From the NCBI GenBank assembly GCA_964019695.1, contig OZ026520.1, forward strand, positions 34,204,620 through 34,268,619: DNA of 64,000 nt, in the 5' to 3' direction. A model generated the notes under the pieces. It did not search any database. It was not told the DNA's origin and saw only the letters and a list, made by a program, of their open reading frames with translations. This document shows positions 43,601-46,769 of the stretch, piece by piece. A program made the translations under genes and the position numbers. This DNA is from Loripinus fragilis. Lineage: Eukaryota > Mollusca > Bivalvia > Lucinida > Lucinidae. Every line of letters starts with the position of its first letter. The first letter of the stretch is position 1.

Positions 43601-43921
43601 CCAACGTTTACAGACCCAAGAGGGACTGACGTTATTTCTGATGAGTATGTTCAAATATCTGAAAAATATGAAGAGATTCCATCAATATATGATCAACCAA
43701 ATATTGAAAATCGAACTGTTCACAGTGTTAAGTTTGAAACTGAAAGAGACGAGTATGATCATATAGTAGCTAAAGAAGCTGAGTTAGAAAATGATGGTGA
43801 TGAGGAAAGTGTTTATGAAGATTATGATCCCAGTTATGTGAATGCACAAGTTTCTCAAAATAATGACCATTTTTATGAAAATGAACTAAAAGAATACGAA
43901 ATCACACAGAGTCGATTTTAA
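5282..43921 (+). CDS. Seven-exon gene for a single-pass membrane protein with mucin-like stalk and multi-tyrosine tail
   Basis: Joining seven exons bounded by GT-AG sites keeps one open frame through every junction (phases 1,2,1,1,2,0) and gives 546 residues. Residues 1-130 carry eight cysteines (34, 44, 45, 51, 76, 89, 97, 124) and sequons at N54 and N101. Residues 131-260 are Thr/Pro/Ser-rich, like a mucin stalk. Residues 282-304 form a hydrophobic helix followed by KLRKKR, so the C-terminal side should be cytosolic. Residues 305-546 have a Cys cluster (318, 320, 323) and 14 tyrosines in acidic YxxI, YDxP and YxN contexts. The layout is that of a surface receptor or transmembrane adaptor signalling through SH2 proteins. 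No named family is recognised and the ligand is unknown. No signal peptide is visible, so the true 5' end may be missing or unusual. Confidence is high for the gene and low for its function. Confidence 0.88.
5404..5583 (-). mobile_element. tRNA-derived SINE (family S1), copy 1
   Basis: On the minus strand the head reads GAGCGCAGTGGCTTAGTGGT, then a B-box-like GGTTTGAGCC, then a conserved body (GTGGTCCTTGAGCAAGACAC) and an AAACAAACAAA-type tail at the low-coordinate end. The split Pol III promoter blocks identify it as a tRNA-derived SINE. It lies 16 bp inside intron 1. Other copies are at 42132, 45647 and 61944. Confidence 0.85.
5596..5833 (+). mobile_element. Palindromic MITE, family M1, copy A
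   Basis: About 240 bp with complementary ends of the type TGAGCCGCGACATGAGATTTCC / complement. Shared internal blocks are GTGCGACCAGC, AGACCAGCCTGCG, CGCGCAGTCTGATCAGAGCC and TCTACACTTGTCAAAATGCC. There are eight copies in the window. It lies in intron 1 of the main gene. Confidence 0.85.
5895..6440 (-). mobile_element. Palindromic MITE, family M1, copy B, split by an insertion
   Basis: M1 in reverse orientation. Its left part (5895-5975) and right part (6274-6440) are separated by about 299 bp of unrelated sequence. The junctions carry GTCTTTTAA and GTCTTTAA, as expected for an imperfect 8-9 bp target-site duplication of the inserted piece. The insert itself (about 5975-6273) shows no obvious inverted repeats. 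Confidence 0.8.
6441..7254. other. No recognised feature (intron 1)
   Basis: Intronic AT-rich sequence with no repeat family, exon or RNA gene that I can support. Confidence 0.4.
7255..7335. repeat. Palindromic repeat family P (diverged copy)
   Basis: Contains TCTCAAC..., CTGTGGGTACTCAAA, TGAGACGATTGTC and AACATGTGTTTT. These are diverged versions of the hairpin found intact at 60288-60365 and 46797-46880. Confidence 0.5.
7591..7662. repeat. (TC)n microsatellite
   Basis: About 72 bp of uninterrupted CT dinucleotides. It gives spurious Ser-Leu and Arg-Glu open frames on the two strands. Confidence 0.98.
7744..7983 (+). mobile_element. Palindromic MITE, family M1, copy C
   Basis: Starts TGAGCCTTGACATGAGAT and ends ACATGTCGCTGCTCA, with the family's CGCGCAGTCTGATCAGA and TACACTTGTCAAAATGCC blocks inside. 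It lies in intron 1. Confidence 0.85.
7984..9164. other. No recognised feature (intron 1)
   Basis: Intronic AT-rich sequence. An 83-codon minus-strand open frame at 8858-9109 has no recognisable domain and no support as a gene. Confidence 0.4.
9167..10228. mobile_element. Non-autonomous DNA transposon, TA-flanked, 26-bp perfect inverted repeats
   Basis: Begins CAGTGAGCCACTTTAGTTAC at 9167 and ends in its exact complement at 10228. The perfect terminal repeats are 26 bp (9167-9192 and 10203-10228) with TA on both sides (9165-9166, 10229-10230). A CAGT start with TA duplication is typical of Tc1/mariner/pogo-type elements. The 1,062-bp interior has no transposase frame, only short AT-rich open frames, so it would need a transposase supplied elsewhere. 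It lies in intron 1. Confidence 0.93.
10231..11578. other. No recognised feature (intron 1)
   Basis: Overlapping 93-codon open frames on both strands at 10654-10973 have no recognisable domain or exon-like boundaries. A CTGTTGGGGAGTT motif at about 11441 matches the end motif of the small repeats at 54110 and 56634. Confidence 0.4.
11579..11997 (+). repeat. Interspersed repeat family R, copy 1
   Basis: Matches 34690-34995 in the opposite orientation through blocks such as CTCAATTCG, GATCAAGC, ATGTAAGGCG, CATTTTATTAG, TCAGTCCTAT-like and AAAATCCATTATT. Identity is moderate (roughly 70-75% by eye). The nature of the element is unknown. Confidence 0.65.
12135..12580. mobile_element. TTAA-flanked MITE (family Q), copy 1, itself interrupted
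   Basis: TTAA lies at 12131-12134 and 12581-12584. Inverted ends resemble AGCTGCATAGTCTGTAACTT and complement, clearer in the second copy at 28330-28695. A TTAA target is characteristic of piggyBac-type elements, so a piggyBac-related non-autonomous element is possible (inference). It contains an 86-bp foldback at 12215-12300. Confidence 0.82.
12215..12300. mobile_element. 86-bp foldback insertion with 9-bp target-site duplication
   Basis: AATTAAGTT occurs at 12206-12214 and 12301-12309, while the second copy of the host MITE has it once. Between them lies an almost perfect palindrome, GGTACTAACTCCACTTTGTT and its complement around a 4-base centre, with ends CATCTTCG / GCGAACATG. A 9-bp duplication is typical of Mutator-like elements among others. 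No coding capacity. Confidence 0.88.
12809..13028. mobile_element. Palindromic MITE, family V, copy 1
   Basis: Inverted ends of the type ACTGTC..GCCAACCAAGAGTGACAG, with a central hairpin (TAATCCTATCC / GGATAGGATTA and ATCACTTGTG-like arms). A second copy is at 47911-48133. It ends about 70 bp upstream of coding exon 2. Confidence 0.8.
13100..13223 (+). CDS. Main gene, coding exon 2 (residues 36-76 and part of 77)
   Basis: Acceptor TTTTTTCAG| at 13099 and donor TGTAG|GTAAGT at 13224. Read in phase 1 it encodes a cysteine-rich stretch including EKHCCDSVRSCYNNL, with cysteines at 44, 45, 51 and 76 and an NLS sequon at N54. It ends in phase 2. Sequons and paired cysteines suggest a lumenal or extracellular domain with disulfides (inference). 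Confidence 0.85.
13229..14040. other. No recognised feature (intron 2)
   Basis: AT-rich intronic sequence. A 61-codon frame at 13755-13940 has no recognisable features. Confidence 0.4.
14270..14990. repeat. Tandem repeat, ~148-bp unit, about five diverged copies
   Basis: Anchor blocks of the type TCCTCTCAGTGAGACGGTGTGCAGAAC recur near 14311, 14465, 14611, 14757 and 14905 (spacings 146-154 bp), each followed by CATGACTCAGTTA, GGTCAAGGTCACA and TTTTACCCTT. Non-coding. Confidence 0.85.
15110..16200. repeat. Diverged tandem-like repeats with one retroelement tail piece inserted
   Basis: Related blocks (TATATAGCATCACCT, CAAATTTGTTC, GTGGCCCTGTGGC and similar) recur near 15290, 15620 and 16115. 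At 15364-15435 (+) the family T blocks ATCCTGGGTCAGGTGTGGTG and TTGATTGTAT appear. A minus-strand open frame at 15708-15908 has no recognisable domain. Confidence 0.5.
16841..16942 (+). repeat. Interspersed repeat family K, fragment 1
   Basis: Contains AATGCCACAATCACACACTG, CCAACCCACGGCATC and GGAAGAGACACAGAACA. These blocks are shared with 17698-17850, 27690-27770, 27875-28240, 46130-46570 and 48225-48365. Confidence 0.65.
17213..17373 (+). CDS. Main gene, coding exon 3 (residues 77-130 and part of 131)
   Basis: Acceptor CTATTTCAG| and donor GAAC|GTGAGT. Encodes the rest of the cysteine-containing region (C89, C97, C124) with an NTT sequon at N101 and an amphipathic charged stretch, LTNEFQESKGKFKSEFDRH. 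It ends in phase 1. With exon 2 it makes a 285-bp block, a multiple of three, so the Cys region is a symmetric module. Confidence 0.88.
17479..17580. repeat. Perfect-type hairpin, ~102 bp
   Basis: Left arm AATAGTTATACCATGTTTGT..., right arm complement ending ACATGGTATAACTATT, with GATAATCCAC / GTGGATTATC flanking a tiny loop. It lies just inside intron 3 and is probably a small MITE. Confidence 0.85.
17698..17850 (+). repeat. Interspersed repeat family K, fragment 2
   Basis: Shares CAGGAAATGTCACAATCACA, CCAACCTACG and AGCAACCAGCTCTCT with the family K copies at 27875 and 46130. Confidence 0.65.
17907..17997. repeat. Palindrome with CGCATATGCG centre and TTTACAGTA end
   Basis: CGAGGGTTTTAT and ATAAAACCCTTGCG arms flank TTTCGCATATGCGAAGTTTCG, followed by CCGAATTTACAGTA. 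Probably a MITE with a TACAGTA-type end. The left end is less clear. Confidence 0.7.
18516..19560. repeat. (CCGT)n microsatellite followed by a ~175-bp tandem array
   Basis: A (CCGT)n tract lies at about 18516-18556. Then TTCAAACTTTGCATAATGAT-like blocks recur near 18629, 18807, 18972, 19167, 19318 and 19500. Each is followed by TTGAAGATGTGCATCTCC and TTTTGTGCACATTTGATAA and preceded by TGTGTAATCTGTAACTC. Unit spacing varies (about 150-195 bp). A 141-codon minus-strand open frame at 19314-19739 lies over the array and beyond and is not supported as a gene. Confidence 0.85.
19561..20492. other. No recognised feature (intron 3)
   Basis: AT-rich intronic sequence. The 143-codon open frame from 20194 runs into the M1 MITE at 20493 and shows no domain. 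Confidence 0.4.
20493..20730 (+). mobile_element. Palindromic MITE, family M1, copy D
   Basis: Starts TGAGCCATGTCATGAGATTT and ends with CATATACGGCTCA. Internal GCGCAGTCTGATCAGAGCC and TCTACACTTGTCAAACTGCC blocks are present. It lies in intron 3. Confidence 0.88.
21003..21790. mobile_element. Long foldback element
   Basis: The left arm from about 21003 (AGGAGTGGATACCAAGCC...) is complementary to the right arm ending near 21790 (...GGCATCCACCC). The match resumes in CATACCAATCCAACAATA / TATTGTTGGATTGGTATG and in TACAGGCCAGG / CCTGGCCTGTA close to the centre. The left arm has about 150 bp not found in the right. No transposase frame. It is probably a non-autonomous DNA element. Confidence 0.8.
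22035..22115. repeat. Palindromic repeat family P, half copy
   Basis: Contains GAGACGGTTCTTTTGAGTA, GCCACAAGATTTATT and CGGTTGAGAAATAAGAAAA, matching only the right half of the copy at 60288-60372. Confidence 0.65.
22230..22433. mobile_element. TA-flanked palindromic MITE (family G), copy 1
   Basis: Ends CAATAAAACCTGTCTTAAGC and GCTTAAGACAGGTTTTACTG with TA on both sides, a central AGAATGCTC.../...GAACATTCT stem, and GACCAAAATTGG-type blocks. This is the Tc1/mariner/pogo-type MITE pattern. A second, more diverged copy is at 29813. Confidence 0.88.
22803..22995. repeat. Interspersed repeat family S2, copy 1
   Basis: Shares TTCTTTTTGTGGGA, CAGACCCAGATCA, CCTCCACTGTTT and CCAATTGAT-like blocks with 30403-30590. 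The ACCCAGATCA ... TGATCAGGG part can fold back. Confidence 0.7.
23245..23483 (+). mobile_element. Palindromic MITE, family M1, copy E
   Basis: Well-preserved copy starting TGAGCCGCGACACGAGATTT and ending CATGTCGTGGCTCA. Its frames translate to the EPRHEISN and CATSKGSDQ peptides, which are repeat artefacts. Confidence 0.9.
23680..24160 (+). repeat. TTCATACTTCACA low-complexity array
   Basis: Irregular repeats of TTCATACTTCACACTTCATA-type units (about 12-14 bp) over nearly 500 bp. The complementary form occurs at 26165-26282 on the other side of the TIR element at 24638-25963. Confidence 0.9.
24171..24514. repeat. G-run to C-run segment
   Basis: An almost pure run of G at 24171-24192 and a run of C at 24501-24514 bound about 310 bp that includes T-rich tracts. 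The two homopolymers are complementary and could form a G-rich/C-rich inverted pair. Confidence 0.75.
24638..25963. mobile_element. Mariner-sized element with long terminal inverted repeats, no transposase
   Basis: TA lies at 24636-24637 and 25964-25965. The ends read CGAGGGCTGTTCAAATATGA and CGAGGGTTGTTCAAATATGA (complement of the right end). Complementarity continues through CATAACTTTC, CATGCTACGACAAAATG and CGAGTTA for about 165 bp. The 1,326-bp length and ends fit mariner-type elements, but no D,D,D transposase frame is present. It is either a decayed or a non-autonomous copy. Intron 3. Confidence 0.88.
26165..26282 (-). repeat. Inverted counterpart of the TTCATACTTCACA array
   Basis: GAAGTGTGAAGCATGAAATG and GTGTGAAATATGAAGTGTGA units, the complement of the array at 23680-24160. 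Confidence 0.8.
26469..26783 (+). CDS. Main gene, coding exon 4: Thr/Pro-rich stalk (residues 131-235)
   Basis: Acceptor TCTCCTAG| and donor GTTTCAG|GTAAGG. Encodes a Thr/Ser/Pro-rich segment starting HTNPPTPTPTTTTTTEVTT, typical of O-glycosylated mucin-like stalks, with an NST sequon. The exon is 315 bp and symmetric (phase 1 at both ends), so it could be skipped without a frameshift, giving a form without most of the stalk. Thr codons are mixed (ACA, ACC, ACT, ACG), arguing for a selected peptide rather than a simple microsatellite. Confidence 0.88.
27262..27493 (-). mobile_element. Palindromic MITE, family M1, copy F
   Basis: Reverse-oriented M1 starting TGAGCCATGGCATGTGATTT and ending CATGCCACGGCTCA. 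It generates most of a spurious 170-codon minus-strand open frame at 27249-27761. Intron 4. Confidence 0.88.
27540..27660. repeat. GTTCGTAACAG...G-run repeat
   Basis: A G-rich run near 27622 followed by GTGTCCAGACCCCCAGCCCC. The same layout (G-run, GTGTCCGGACCCCC, C-run) occurs at 62740-62860, suggesting one short repeat family. Confidence 0.5.
27690..27770 (-). repeat. Interspersed repeat family K, fragment 3
   Basis: On the minus strand it carries CACAATCACAGATCACAGTC, CCAACCTATGGCACC and AAGAGACACCAGAACACC, matching the start of other family K copies. Confidence 0.65.
27875..28240 (+). repeat. Interspersed repeat family K, long copy
   Basis: Aligns with 46130-46570 along its length: GCAGACCAACCCACGGCA, CATTTACAGTAACAA, AGCAACCAGCTTTCTCTTCC, AACAACAACAGAACCACCGC, GCGCCAAATCTTCG and TTGTTTAGCTTGCATGG. 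It may be a SINE or a LINE 3' tail, but no Pol III boxes or poly(A) were identified. Confidence 0.75.
28330..28695. mobile_element. TTAA-flanked MITE (family Q), copy 2, uninterrupted
   Basis: TTAA lies at 28326-28329 and 28696-28699. Ends are AGCTGCATAGTCTGTAACTT and its complement. Its single AATTAAGTT region (complement, near 28612) marks the empty site of the 86-bp insertion seen in copy 1. Intron 4. Confidence 0.9.
28700..29812. other. No recognised feature (intron 4)
   Basis: AT-rich intronic sequence. Short open frames on both strands have no recognisable domain. Confidence 0.4.
29813..29990. mobile_element. Palindromic MITE (family G), copy 2
   Basis: Ends CAGCAAAACCTGTGTAAAAC and GTTTTACACAGCTTTTACTG. 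Internal AGACCAAAATTGG and TTAATGCAGGTCAAA blocks are shared with 22230-22433. Confidence 0.8.
30403..30590. repeat. Interspersed repeat family S2, copy 2
   Basis: Shares GTCCTTTTTGTGGGA, GCAGACCCAGATCAGA, TCTCCACTGTTTGTT and TTGACTGGTCTAATTGAT-like blocks with 22803-22995. It ends about 57 bp before coding exon 5. Confidence 0.7.
30648..30870 (+). CDS. Main gene, coding exon 5: transmembrane exon (residues 236-309 and part of 310)
   Basis: Acceptor ATTTACAG| and donor GAAAAG|GTGAGT. Begins with a Pro/Thr-rich juxtamembrane stretch (ARPPTRPPTDNTHSV), then a Gly/Ser linker, then a hydrophobic helix at residues 282-304 (IVIVSAVCSVFIILLVLLVI core) immediately followed by KLRKKR. The basic run after the helix predicts that the following residues are cytosolic by the positive-inside rule. 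The frame is fixed by both neighbouring exons. Confidence 0.92.
31100..31324 (-). mobile_element. Palindromic MITE, family M1, copy G
   Basis: Reverse orientation, starting TGAGCTGCGACGTGATTTTC and ending CATGTCGCGGCTCA. Slightly shortened in the TTGACAAGTG segment. Intron 5. Confidence 0.87.
31441..31999. mobile_element. Element with ~100-bp inverted repeats
   Basis: The left arm 31441-31540 (ACAGTATGTAAACTGAAATA...) is complementary to 31903-31999. Shared blocks include GTACCCGTTCCTCCTAGCTC and ACTCGTGCGTAACCAGT, with few mismatches. The ~360-bp interior is non-coding. It is probably a MITE or a recent inverted duplication. No clear target duplication was found. Confidence 0.85.
32000..33127. 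other. No recognised feature (intron 5)
   Basis: AT-rich intronic sequence. Open frames at 31835, 32228 and 32779 lack any recognisable domain or neighbouring splice signals fitting the gene. Confidence 0.4.
33128..34000. repeat. 257-bp satellite, about 3.4 units
   Basis: Units start with AAAAGGGTATC at 33128, 33386, 33643 and 33899, spaced 256-258 bp and nearly identical. A 93-codon frame (beginning MHISWARLASFCH) is open in two successive units. The unit length is not a multiple of three, so the frame cannot run through the array. It abuts a degenerate reverse-transcriptase remnant. Confidence 0.95.
34060..34420 (-). pseudogene. LINE reverse-transcriptase remnant
   Basis: On the minus strand, broken frames read RTLGVYNKKFLSKKLSIRDA, then KTVYKSIVLPKALYGCENFG, then LERVHRFCVKHMQSL...RTRTDF. 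These resemble the thumb/C-terminal region of non-LTR retrotransposon reverse transcriptases (the YKSIVLPKALYGCE and HRFCVKHMQ motifs are recalled from such elements). Stops and frame changes separate the pieces, so it is non-functional. Intron 5. Confidence 0.75.
34690..34995 (-). repeat. Interspersed repeat family R, copy 2
   Basis: Complement of the family R copy at 11579-11997: TGGAATCAGACCTC, AATCCA..., GGACTGAACCCACATGCTAC, TTCGCCTTACATACA and CGAATTGAG blocks. Confidence 0.65.
35304..35346. repeat. Short direct duplication
   Basis: TAAAGCGAGTATTCCAGGGAC occurs twice in immediate succession (about 21 bp each) inside the outer TA-flanked element. Confidence 0.9.
35702..36528. mobile_element. 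TA-flanked element nested in the above
   Basis: Left end TATACCGAGGGACTTTAAAA(ATGCACCA), right end complement TATACTGAATGACTTTAAAA(ACGCACCA). The ends share the TATACNGA head of the outer element but have a different remainder. A 118-codon minus-strand open frame at 35821-36177 has no recognisable transposase motif and is left unassigned. Confidence 0.83.
36898..40089. other. No gene recognised (intron 5); small hairpins only
   Basis: About 3.2 kb of intron. Seen: a GATACATCTTTTTCACAAAGATGTATC hairpin at about 38330-38358 (arms GATACATCTTT / AAAGATGTATC), and at 39240-39415 alternating ACCGGT / TTTTACC blocks with ACTGTTGGGGAGTTT, the end motif also present at 54110 and 56634. Open frames at 37430, 37859 and 38962 show no domain. 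Confidence 0.4.
40090..40312 (+). mobile_element. Palindromic MITE, family M1, copy H
   Basis: Starts TGAGCCAGTGCATGAGATTT and ends CATGCACTGGCTCA, with ACGCGCAGTCTGATCAGAGC inside. It ends 160 bp before coding exon 6. Confidence 0.88.
40473..40596 (+). CDS. Main gene, coding exon 6: juxtamembrane cytosolic segment (residues 310-351)
   Basis: Acceptor TTTTCAACAG| and donor GATTTT|GTAAGT. Enters in phase 2 and ends in phase 0. It encodes MMTGLNYCPCRQCVSWKW with three cysteines (318, 320, 323) close to the membrane, plausible palmitoylation sites (inference). The first strong tyrosine motif follows, GEIYDEINEDF, with Y344 in an acidic YxxI context resembling the preferred Src-family substrate EIYxx(I/F). 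Confidence 0.88.
40628..40815 (-). mobile_element. Retroelement fragment: coding 3' end plus tail (same family as 48735-49960)
   Basis: On the minus strand, frame pieces read RQSACLVANPITVDSYGFLF. They match the VLQQSACLVVNPITVDNF piece of the larger copy near 49,350, and are followed by the shared CTGATGCTTGTCGTTGG tail. Stops interrupt it. Intron 6. Confidence 0.72.
41077..41403 (-). mobile_element. tRNA-derived SINE (family S3) with 13-bp target-site duplication
   Basis: The minus-strand head reads GGCCGCGTAGCGCAGTCGGT, then a B-box GAGTTCGATCCCGG, then a ~230-bp body ending in an (AAAC)n-type tail next to 41077. TTATCACCAGTTT flanks it on both sides (41064-41076 and 41404-41416). The identical duplication implies fairly recent insertion. 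Intron 6. Confidence 0.93.
41690..42450. repeat. Tandem repeat, ~150-bp unit, about four copies, with a SINE inserted
   Basis: TTATGGCCCTTGATTGATGT-type anchors occur near 41820, 41971 and 42115, and again after the SINE near 42335, followed by CAGAATTTCGATTC, TTGTATATGCATTGATA and TGGGATTGTTACCTGTCAT. Confidence 0.85.
42132..42339 (-). mobile_element. tRNA-derived SINE (family S1), copy 2, with target-site duplication
   Basis: The minus-strand head GAGCGCAGTGGCTCAGTGGT, B-box GGGTTCGAGCC and tail of CAAACAAACAAA type. Flanks CGCTTGTTCGAT (42120-42131) and CGCTTGTTTGAT (42340-42351) form a 12-bp duplication with one change. Intron 6. Confidence 0.92.
42533..42775 (-). mobile_element. Retroelement 3' tail fragment (family T), copy 3
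   Basis: On the minus strand it carries TTCTTTTGTGGATCTTTTGT, GTGTTTGCTGTGTCTTTGTG, TTGTGGTCACCTGCTGGGAG and ATCCTGGGTCAGGTGTGGTA, as in the copies at 4 kb and 48.7 kb. Confidence 0.8.
43334..43921 (+). CDS. Main gene, terminal coding exon 7: tyrosine-rich tail (residues 352-546)
   Basis: Acceptor ATTTGCAG| at 43333, entered in phase 0, stop TAA at 43919-43921. Encodes 195 acidic, hydrophilic residues without a folded domain I recognise. Tyrosines and contexts: Y356EFD, Y418ETS, Y456VQI, Y463EEI, Y470DQP (YDxP, Crk/Nck-type), Y492DHI, Y512EDY, Y515DPS, Y519VNA and Y532ENE (YxN, Grb2-type), Y539EIT. Most are preceded by D or E, as in tyrosine-kinase substrates. There is no NPxY and no canonically spaced ITAM. 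Predicted role: intrinsically disordered docking tail for SH2 proteins (inference). Confidence 0.93.
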   Translation: MKAVYEFDIKKDPHPNLKNRVQSNAHVNVCYSSGMDNDDIIASMKANAPTLQLSTRNLRQVPRQNEYETSKGLQKQPEKTTKQAFVMSHPTFTDPRGTDVISDEYVQISEKYEEIPSIYDQPNIENRTVHSVKFETERDEYDHIVAKEAELENDGDEESVYEDYDPSYVNAQVSQNNDHFYENELKEYEITQSRF

Positions 43922-44017
43922 CCCTTAAAGTGCCAAGAAAAAAAATCACATCTGAAAATGTCGTCTACTGAAGACGTCTGCTGTAAATAATTGCCTAGCA
44001 TTACTGACGAATTAAGT

Positions 44018-44115
44018 ATAGAAGCAAACAGCGTGGACCCAGAACAGACTGCTCCTAAAAGGAGCAGTCTAATCTGGATCCACATAGTTTGCCATAGAGG
44101 CTTCTTAAACAGTTG
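44018..44115. repeat. Hairpin repeat family H, copy 1 (probably in the 3' UTR)
   Basis: GTGGACCCAGAACAGACTGCTCC / GGAGCAGTCTAATCTGGATCC-type arms (20 bp shown in part) with AGCAAAC and AGTTTGC outside. Related hairpins lie at 48390-48480 and 61418-61500. It lies about 100 bp downstream of the stop codon of the main gene. Confidence 0.75.
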
Positions 44116-44400
44116 AGCAGACGAGAAAGCAGACGACTTTTGTTGGCGCATTAAAGGTTAATATATTTTCCAGTCGTTTAGTGTTGGCATTTTATTGAAT
44201 ATGAAAGAACAAGTTATACCCAACGGTTTGATATGTTCTACCCTGGTGCTAAAGTGTGTAAAATTTAAAGCTGCCATCTATTACATGTACATAGATGATC
44301 TAACATGAGTGTTCATATATGATTGAATTTATCAAAAGAGTTGAGAAAGAGATAAAATGCGAGCTTACTGAGCATTTTATCGCATTTTCGCAACAAATTT

Positions 44401-44406
44401 AATAAA
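44401..44406 (+). terminator. Candidate polyadenylation signal AATAAA
   Basis: First AATAAA downstream of the stop, 480 bp into the presumed 3' UTR. Another AATAAA is at 45085-45090. Which one is used cannot be told from sequence. Confidence 0.4.
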
Positions 44407-45370
44407 TTTAATTATACAGGAGCTAGAATGCTAGATTCCGTTTATCATATGACGTTAAAATGATTGTGTTATCGCATTCTTGGTGTGAAAACGTCTAGAT
44501 TTTGCCATATTGGCGACGTTATTATGGGCGTCATTTCGTAACCTTACCAAACTCTGTAAACCACTAGTGGTTTGTCGATTTTAAAACATGGCTTTACTTT
44601 GCTTCTCAAATGTGACGTCATATGATAGATAAGTATAAATGTTTGTATGGAAGTATAAATGATGATTTCTATGTGGTGTTAAGTGTGAAACCATTTGTGG
44701 TTAAACATCTTCTAGGACTGGTGGAATATTCCAGCTAGTTTAATACAAAACGTATGAACTGTCAACTATATATATTAAGGGATCAAAGGTGTTTTTCCCG
44801 AATTACAATGTGTTCTGTGTCTGTGGATCACTTAAAAAGCTTTAGTGCAATGGGTTGTTACATCTGTGTCCACATTAATTATCAATATTACAATTTGCAA
44901 ATACCAAGTCAAGAAGCGGTTGCATAAAGTTGTGTTCAACACAGAATTTGACGTCTACTCTATATTTTTTCATATTCTGGTCCTTCAGGAATATTGGATT
45001 CTGCCGGAAAGCAGAATACCGCTTAGGCTGGTGCTAGGGGCGTGAGAATTGTTGTACTTACTTTTCGTTCTCATGAACAGATTCAATAAACCCCGAGTCT
45101 GCTGTTTTTTTTATATCGTAGGCTCTCTCTTTATTTCTGAAGGATCCGTTTTTCCAGTTATTCTGGTTCTGTGCTTTATTTCTTTATTAAAAGCGCCAGA
45201 ACCTCAAACTGAAATCGCGTGATCGGGTGTGCGCTATCGCCAATCCCCACATGATTGACCTCTCAACTTGCCCACTGTGTGGGAGGGGACATAAAATGTG
45301 CACTTGCATGACATAATGATTAAGACAGTTATTTTTTTTAAAAAAATGGTGGAATTACGTAAAGCCGGTG
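44407..45370. other. No recognised feature downstream of the main gene
   Basis: AT-rich sequence. The second candidate AATAAA is at 45085. No supported gene. Confidence 0.4.
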
Positions 45371-45430
45371 GGAGCCTGATGCTTGTCTTTTGCTGGGTCC
45401 ACCGTGGATCAACTAGGGGTTTTCTTTAGC
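45371..45430 (+). mobile_element. Short retroelement tail piece
   Basis: GAGCCTGATGCTTGTCTTTT, GGGTCCACCGTGGATCAACT and GGGGTTTTCTTTAGCTCTGA match the tail following the coding fragments at 40628 (minus) and about 49,210 (minus). Confidence 0.6.
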
Positions 45431-45646
45431 TCTGACTGTCTGTGAGCAGAGAGTCATTTTCTTTGTTTCATCACTGTATCTTTATTGAGTTGATTGTTTC
45501 CCTTTGATGATATTTTGGATGTGTTGGGAAGCGTCTAAGCGAGTTAAACAAATTCTGTGTGGTTGGCACCAGCGGAATCCAGCATGCCAATAACATTTAG
45601 TTGATTCGGTCCAGCGGTTTAGGAAAGATATAGCATAACGAACACA

Positions 45647-45845
45647 GGAGCACAGTAGCTCGGTGGTAGAGTGCTTGACTCGAGACCGAAGGACCGCGGG
45701 TTCGAGCCTCACCGGCGTTACTGCGTTGTGGTCCTTGAGAAAGACACATTTATCCTAGCTTAGTGGTTCAACCCAGATAGACCCGTCCTTGTTTAACTGA
45801 AAGAGTGTTGATGGGACGTTAAGAATCAAATCAAACAAACAAACA
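45647..45845 (+). mobile_element. tRNA-derived SINE (family S1), copy 3
   Basis: Head GGAGCACAGTAGCTCGGTGG, B-box GCGGGTTCGAGCCTC, body TGCGTTGTGGTCCTTGAGAA and tail TCAAATCAAACAAACAAACA. Full length on the plus strand. Confidence 0.9.
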
Positions 45846-46129
45846 AAGTATAACGAACAAAAGGACAGACATACAGACACCTTTGAACCCTCCCCCCGGC
45901 CTTGGTGGGAGGTGGACCAAAAAAGTGCTCTTGCACGTCCTAGTGTAAAGAAGTCTCTCATCATATTTGTTTGGACTCGGTTTAGCCGGTTTAAAATGAT
46001 AATTACCATGATAGTATAATGAATAGACACTTCAGACACCTTCCATTACTTAGGACCACTGGGTGGCAGGATTGCAAAAGTGTTTGGTCCTGCACTCTCG
46101 ACTTGTGTAAGAAAGTCACTCAACAGATT

Positions 46130-46570
46130 TCGGCGGTATAGGAGGAGATGGCAAAATGAACAAAATGAACCAAAAGACATACAAAAAATAAGTGAGAATG
46201 GTCAGGAAATACCACAATCACAAACTGCAGACCAACCCATGGCAACGTGTGGAGAGCTACAGGACATTTACAGTAACAAGACATCCGGAATACAATAAAC
46301 CAAACCAACCAGCTCTCTCTTCCTCGTCAAGATGAATGAAAAACTAGAAAGGACATAAAGTAACGCATACCAAACCAAAGACCAACACAGACCCCTACAA
46401 ACAATGGGAGGTACATAAAACAATAAATCAACAACAACAGAACCACCGCTTTAGAACGGACAGCAGCCTAAATTGCTGGGGATGGTAAATGCATCTTACT
46501 GGCGCCAAATCTTCGTCCTAGATGCTGTTGTTATTAATACACAAACATTGTTTAGATTGCATGGATGCTT
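46130..46570 (+). repeat. Interspersed repeat family K, long copy 2
   Basis: Aligns with 27875-28240 throughout (CACAAACTGCAGACCAACCC, CAACCAGCTCTCTCTTCC, AACAACAACAGAACCACCGC, ATTGTTTAGATTGCATGG). Confidence 0.75.
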
Positions 46571-46769
46571 CCTAACTAATGCAATGCATCATCACAGGGA
46601 AGCAATCAAATCAAATTAACCAATATGATGAAACAAAGACAAGACTGATCACACACTAGGGCCCCTGTTTTGACGAGCCAAATGTGCTCTTGCATGCCAC
46701 ACTTGTGTAAGCAAGTCACTCAAATATGGTTGGATTCGGTCCCAGGCCTCAAGATAAGAGTGCGTAATG

